Positions 4,544 to 6,187 of a stretch of 6,187 bases of DNA are shown here, in pieces. Under the pieces are notes generated by a model that saw nothing but the letters and a program-made list of their open reading frames with translations, did no database searches and was not told where the DNA came from. Source of the stretch: Bacteroidaceae bacterium (GTDB lineage: Bacteria > Bacteroidota > Bacteroidia > Bacteroidales > Bacteroidaceae). Position 1 is the stretch's first letter. The number at the start of each line of letters is the position of its first letter. The position numbers and the translations under genes were made by a program. Location: positions 1-6,187 of the forward strand of contig JAFZUB010000107.1 of assembly GCA_017618515.1 (NCBI GenBank), written 5' to 3'.

Positions 4544-6187
4544 ATGGCAACAAAAAGAGTTTACACCTTCGGTAACGGTAAGGCTGAAGGTAATGCGCAA
4601 ATGCGCGAGGCTCTCGGCGGAAAGGGCGCTAACCTCGCCGAGATGAACCTGATCGGTGTGCCCGTACCCCCGGGATTCACCATCACCACCGACACTTGTA
4701 ACGAATACTATGCTGTAGGGCAGGAGAAAATCGTCGAGCTGCTGCAGGACGACGTCAACGCCGCCGTGGCTCACGTGGAGAACCTCATGGGCTGCAAGTT
4801 CGGCTCCGTTGAGAATCCTCTGCTCGTCAGCGTACGCTCCGGTGCCCGTGCATCCATGCCCGGCATGATGGATACCATCCTCAACCTCGGTCTTAACGAC
4901 GAGGTGGCCGAGGGTATGGTACGCAAGACCCAGAACGCTCACTTCGTATACGACAGCTACCGCCGCTTCGTACAGATGTACGGCGACGTTGTGCTCGGCA
5001 TGAAGCCCGTCAACAAGGAGGACATCGACCCCTTCGAGGCCATCATCGAGAAGGTGAAGGAAGAGCAGGGCGTGACCCTCGACAAAGACCTCAGCGTTGA
5101 AAACCTCAAGAAGCTCGTGGCTCTCTTCAAGGCTGCCATCAAGGAGCAGACCGGCCAGGACTTCCCCACCGACCCGATGGAGCAGCTGTGGGGCGCCATC
5201 TGCGCTGTATTCCGCAGTTGGATGAACGAGCGCGCCATCCTCTACCGCAAGATGGAAGGCATACCCGATGAGTGGGGTACCGCTGTCAGCGTGATGGCTA
5301 TGGTATTCGGTAACATGGGCGACACCAGCGCAACAGGTGTTTGCTTCAGCCGCGATGCCGGTAACGGTGAGAACCTCTTCAACGGCGAGTACCTCATCAA
5401 CGCCCAGGGCGAAGATGTGGTAGCCGGTATCCGCACCCCGCAGCAGATCACCAAGATTGGTAGTCAGCGCTGGGCTGAGCGTGCCGGTATCTCCGAGCAG
5501 GAGCGCGCCGCCAAGTTCCCCTCCATGGAGGAGGCTATGCCCGACATCTATGCCGAGCTCAACGCACTGCAGGATAAGCTGGAGCACCACTACCACGACA
5601 TGCAAGACATGGAGTTCACCGTGCAGGAAGGCAAGCTCTGGTTCCTCCAGACCCGTAACGGCAAGCGCACCGGTACTGCCATGGTCAAGATTGCCATGGA
5701 TCTGCTCCGCGAAGGTCTCATCGACGAGAAGACCGCCATACTGCGCTGCGAGCCGCAGAAACTCGACGAGCTGCTCCACCCCGTATTTGACAAGGATGCT
5801 CTGAAGAAAGCCAAGGTCATCACCCAGGGTCTCCCCGCCAGCCCGGGCGCAGCATGCGGACAGATTGTGTTCCACGCTGACGACGCTCAGGAGTGGGCAG
5901 CCAACGGCCACAAGGTGGTTATGGTACGTATCGAGACCAGCCCCGAAGACCTCGCCGGTATGGCAAGCGCCGAGGGTATCCTCACCGCTCGTGGCGGTAT
6001 GACCAGCCACGCTGCTGTGGTAGCCCGCGGTATGAGCAAGTGCTGCGTCAGCGGCGCCGGTGCCATCAATGTTGACTACAAGGCTAAGACCGTAGAGATA
6101 GAAGGCGTTGTATATAAGGAGGGCGACTACATCTCCCTCAACGGTACCACCGGTCAGGTGTTCGCAGGCGAAATCCCCACCAAGGCC
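4544..6187 (+). CDS. ppdK: Pyruvate phosphate dikinase, partial (C-terminus beyond the right edge)
   Basis: PPDK interconverts pyruvate, ATP and phosphate with PEP, AMP and pyrophosphate in the cytoplasm; in anaerobes it often runs toward pyruvate and ATP. I translated 548 codons from ATG 4544 to the edge with no stop; full enzymes are about 880-910 residues. The N-terminal nucleotide-binding (ATP-grasp) part shows LGGKGANLAEM (about 24-34), the arginine-rich VSVRSGARASMPGMMDT (95-111), GEYLINAQGEDVVAGIRTP (about 284-302) and LQTRNGKRTG (368-377). The swivelling phosphohistidine domain has GGMTSHAAVVARG (484-496), with catalytic His489. Thr487, two residues before it, matches the threonine that regulatory kinases modify in plant PPDK. 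The C-terminal PEP/pyruvate barrel lies outside the window. Synonymous positions are strongly biased to C and G, as expected for a highly expressed gene and more so than in the neighbouring genes. It is divergent from trmN6, with its own promoter. Confidence 0.97.
   Translation, partial: MATKRVYTFGNGKAEGNAQMREALGGKGANLAEMNLIGVPVPPGFTITTDTCNEYYAVGQEKIVELLQDDVNAAVAHVENLMGCKFGSVENPLLVSVRSGARASMPGMMDTILNLGLNDEVAEGMVRKTQNAHFVYDSYRRFVQMYGDVVLGMKPVNKEDIDPFEAIIEKVKEEQGVTLDKDLSVENLKKLVALFKAAIKEQTGQDFPTDPMEQLWGAICAVFRSWMNERAILYRKMEGIPDEWGTAVSVMAMVFGNMGDTSATGVCFSRDAGNGENLFNGEYLINAQGEDVVAGIRTPQQITKIGSQRWAERAGISEQERAAKFPSMEEAMPDIYAELNALQDKLEHHYHDMQDMEFTVQEGKLWFLQTRNGKRTGTAMVKIAMDLLREGLIDEKTAILRCEPQKLDELLHPVFDKDALKKAKVITQGLPASPGAACGQIVFHADDAQEWAANGHKVVMVRIETSPEDLAGMASAEGILTARGGMTSHAAVVARGMSKCCVSGAGAINVDYKAKTVEIEGVVYKEGDYISLNGTTGQVFAGEIPTKA

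Noticed and set aside
4481..6010. A 509-codon open frame on the minus strand opposite ppdK
   Set aside because: It is an antisense shadow. The plus strand encodes an unmistakable PPDK with its strong C/G third-position bias, which removes stops from the opposite frame. The antisense protein is rich in His, Val, Leu and Gly in no recognisable pattern.

Overview
The window reads as chromosomal DNA from a member of the Bacteroidales, most likely Prevotella or a close relative. This rests on three things: matches to the Bacteroidetes promoter pattern (TTTG, about 20 bases, then TAnnTTTG), A/T-rich leaders mostly without a Shine-Dalgarno sequence, and the family character of the proteins. No species can be named from the sequence alone. 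Every gene is a housekeeping or metabolic gene. There is no insertion sequence, phage gene, CRISPR array, rRNA or tRNA that I can see.

Layout. Positions 1-2367, minus strand: the proton-translocating NAD(P)+ transhydrogenase operon in its three-polypeptide form, transcribed pntA1 (alpha-1), pntA2 (alpha-2), pntB (beta). pntB runs off the left edge after 302 codons. A well-formed Bacteroidetes promoter lies at 2412-2444. Positions 2494-4380, minus strand: a two-gene operon of a TrmN6-type tRNA adenine-N6 methyltransferase followed directly (TAAATG) by a dicarboxylate/amino acid:cation symporter family (DAACS) transporter. Positions 4381-4543: a divergent promoter region. Positions 4544-6187, plus strand: the first 548 codons of pyruvate phosphate dikinase (ppdK), cut by the right edge within its phosphohistidine domain region.

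Functionally, transhydrogenase (NADPH supply driven by the proton gradient) and PPDK (reversible interconversion of pyruvate and PEP) are central redox and carbon enzymes typical of anaerobic gut Bacteroidetes. The methyltransferase and transporter have no obvious pathway link to them.

The most unusual signal is a set of degenerate short tandem repeats lying inside coding sequence. Heptamers of the type ATTGAAC/ATTGAGC/ATTGACG (plus strand) occur three times in pntB and once in the transporter, always at predicted loops or linkers. They always lie in the one orientation (coding strand GTTCAAT-like) that is stop-free in all three frames. A related-looking octamer triplet lies in the methyltransferase gene, and a TTTTCAC-type repeat spans the transporter stop codon. 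A second point of interest is that the transporter has lost residues that bind sodium and the substrate side-chain carboxylate in characterised glutamate/aspartate transporters.
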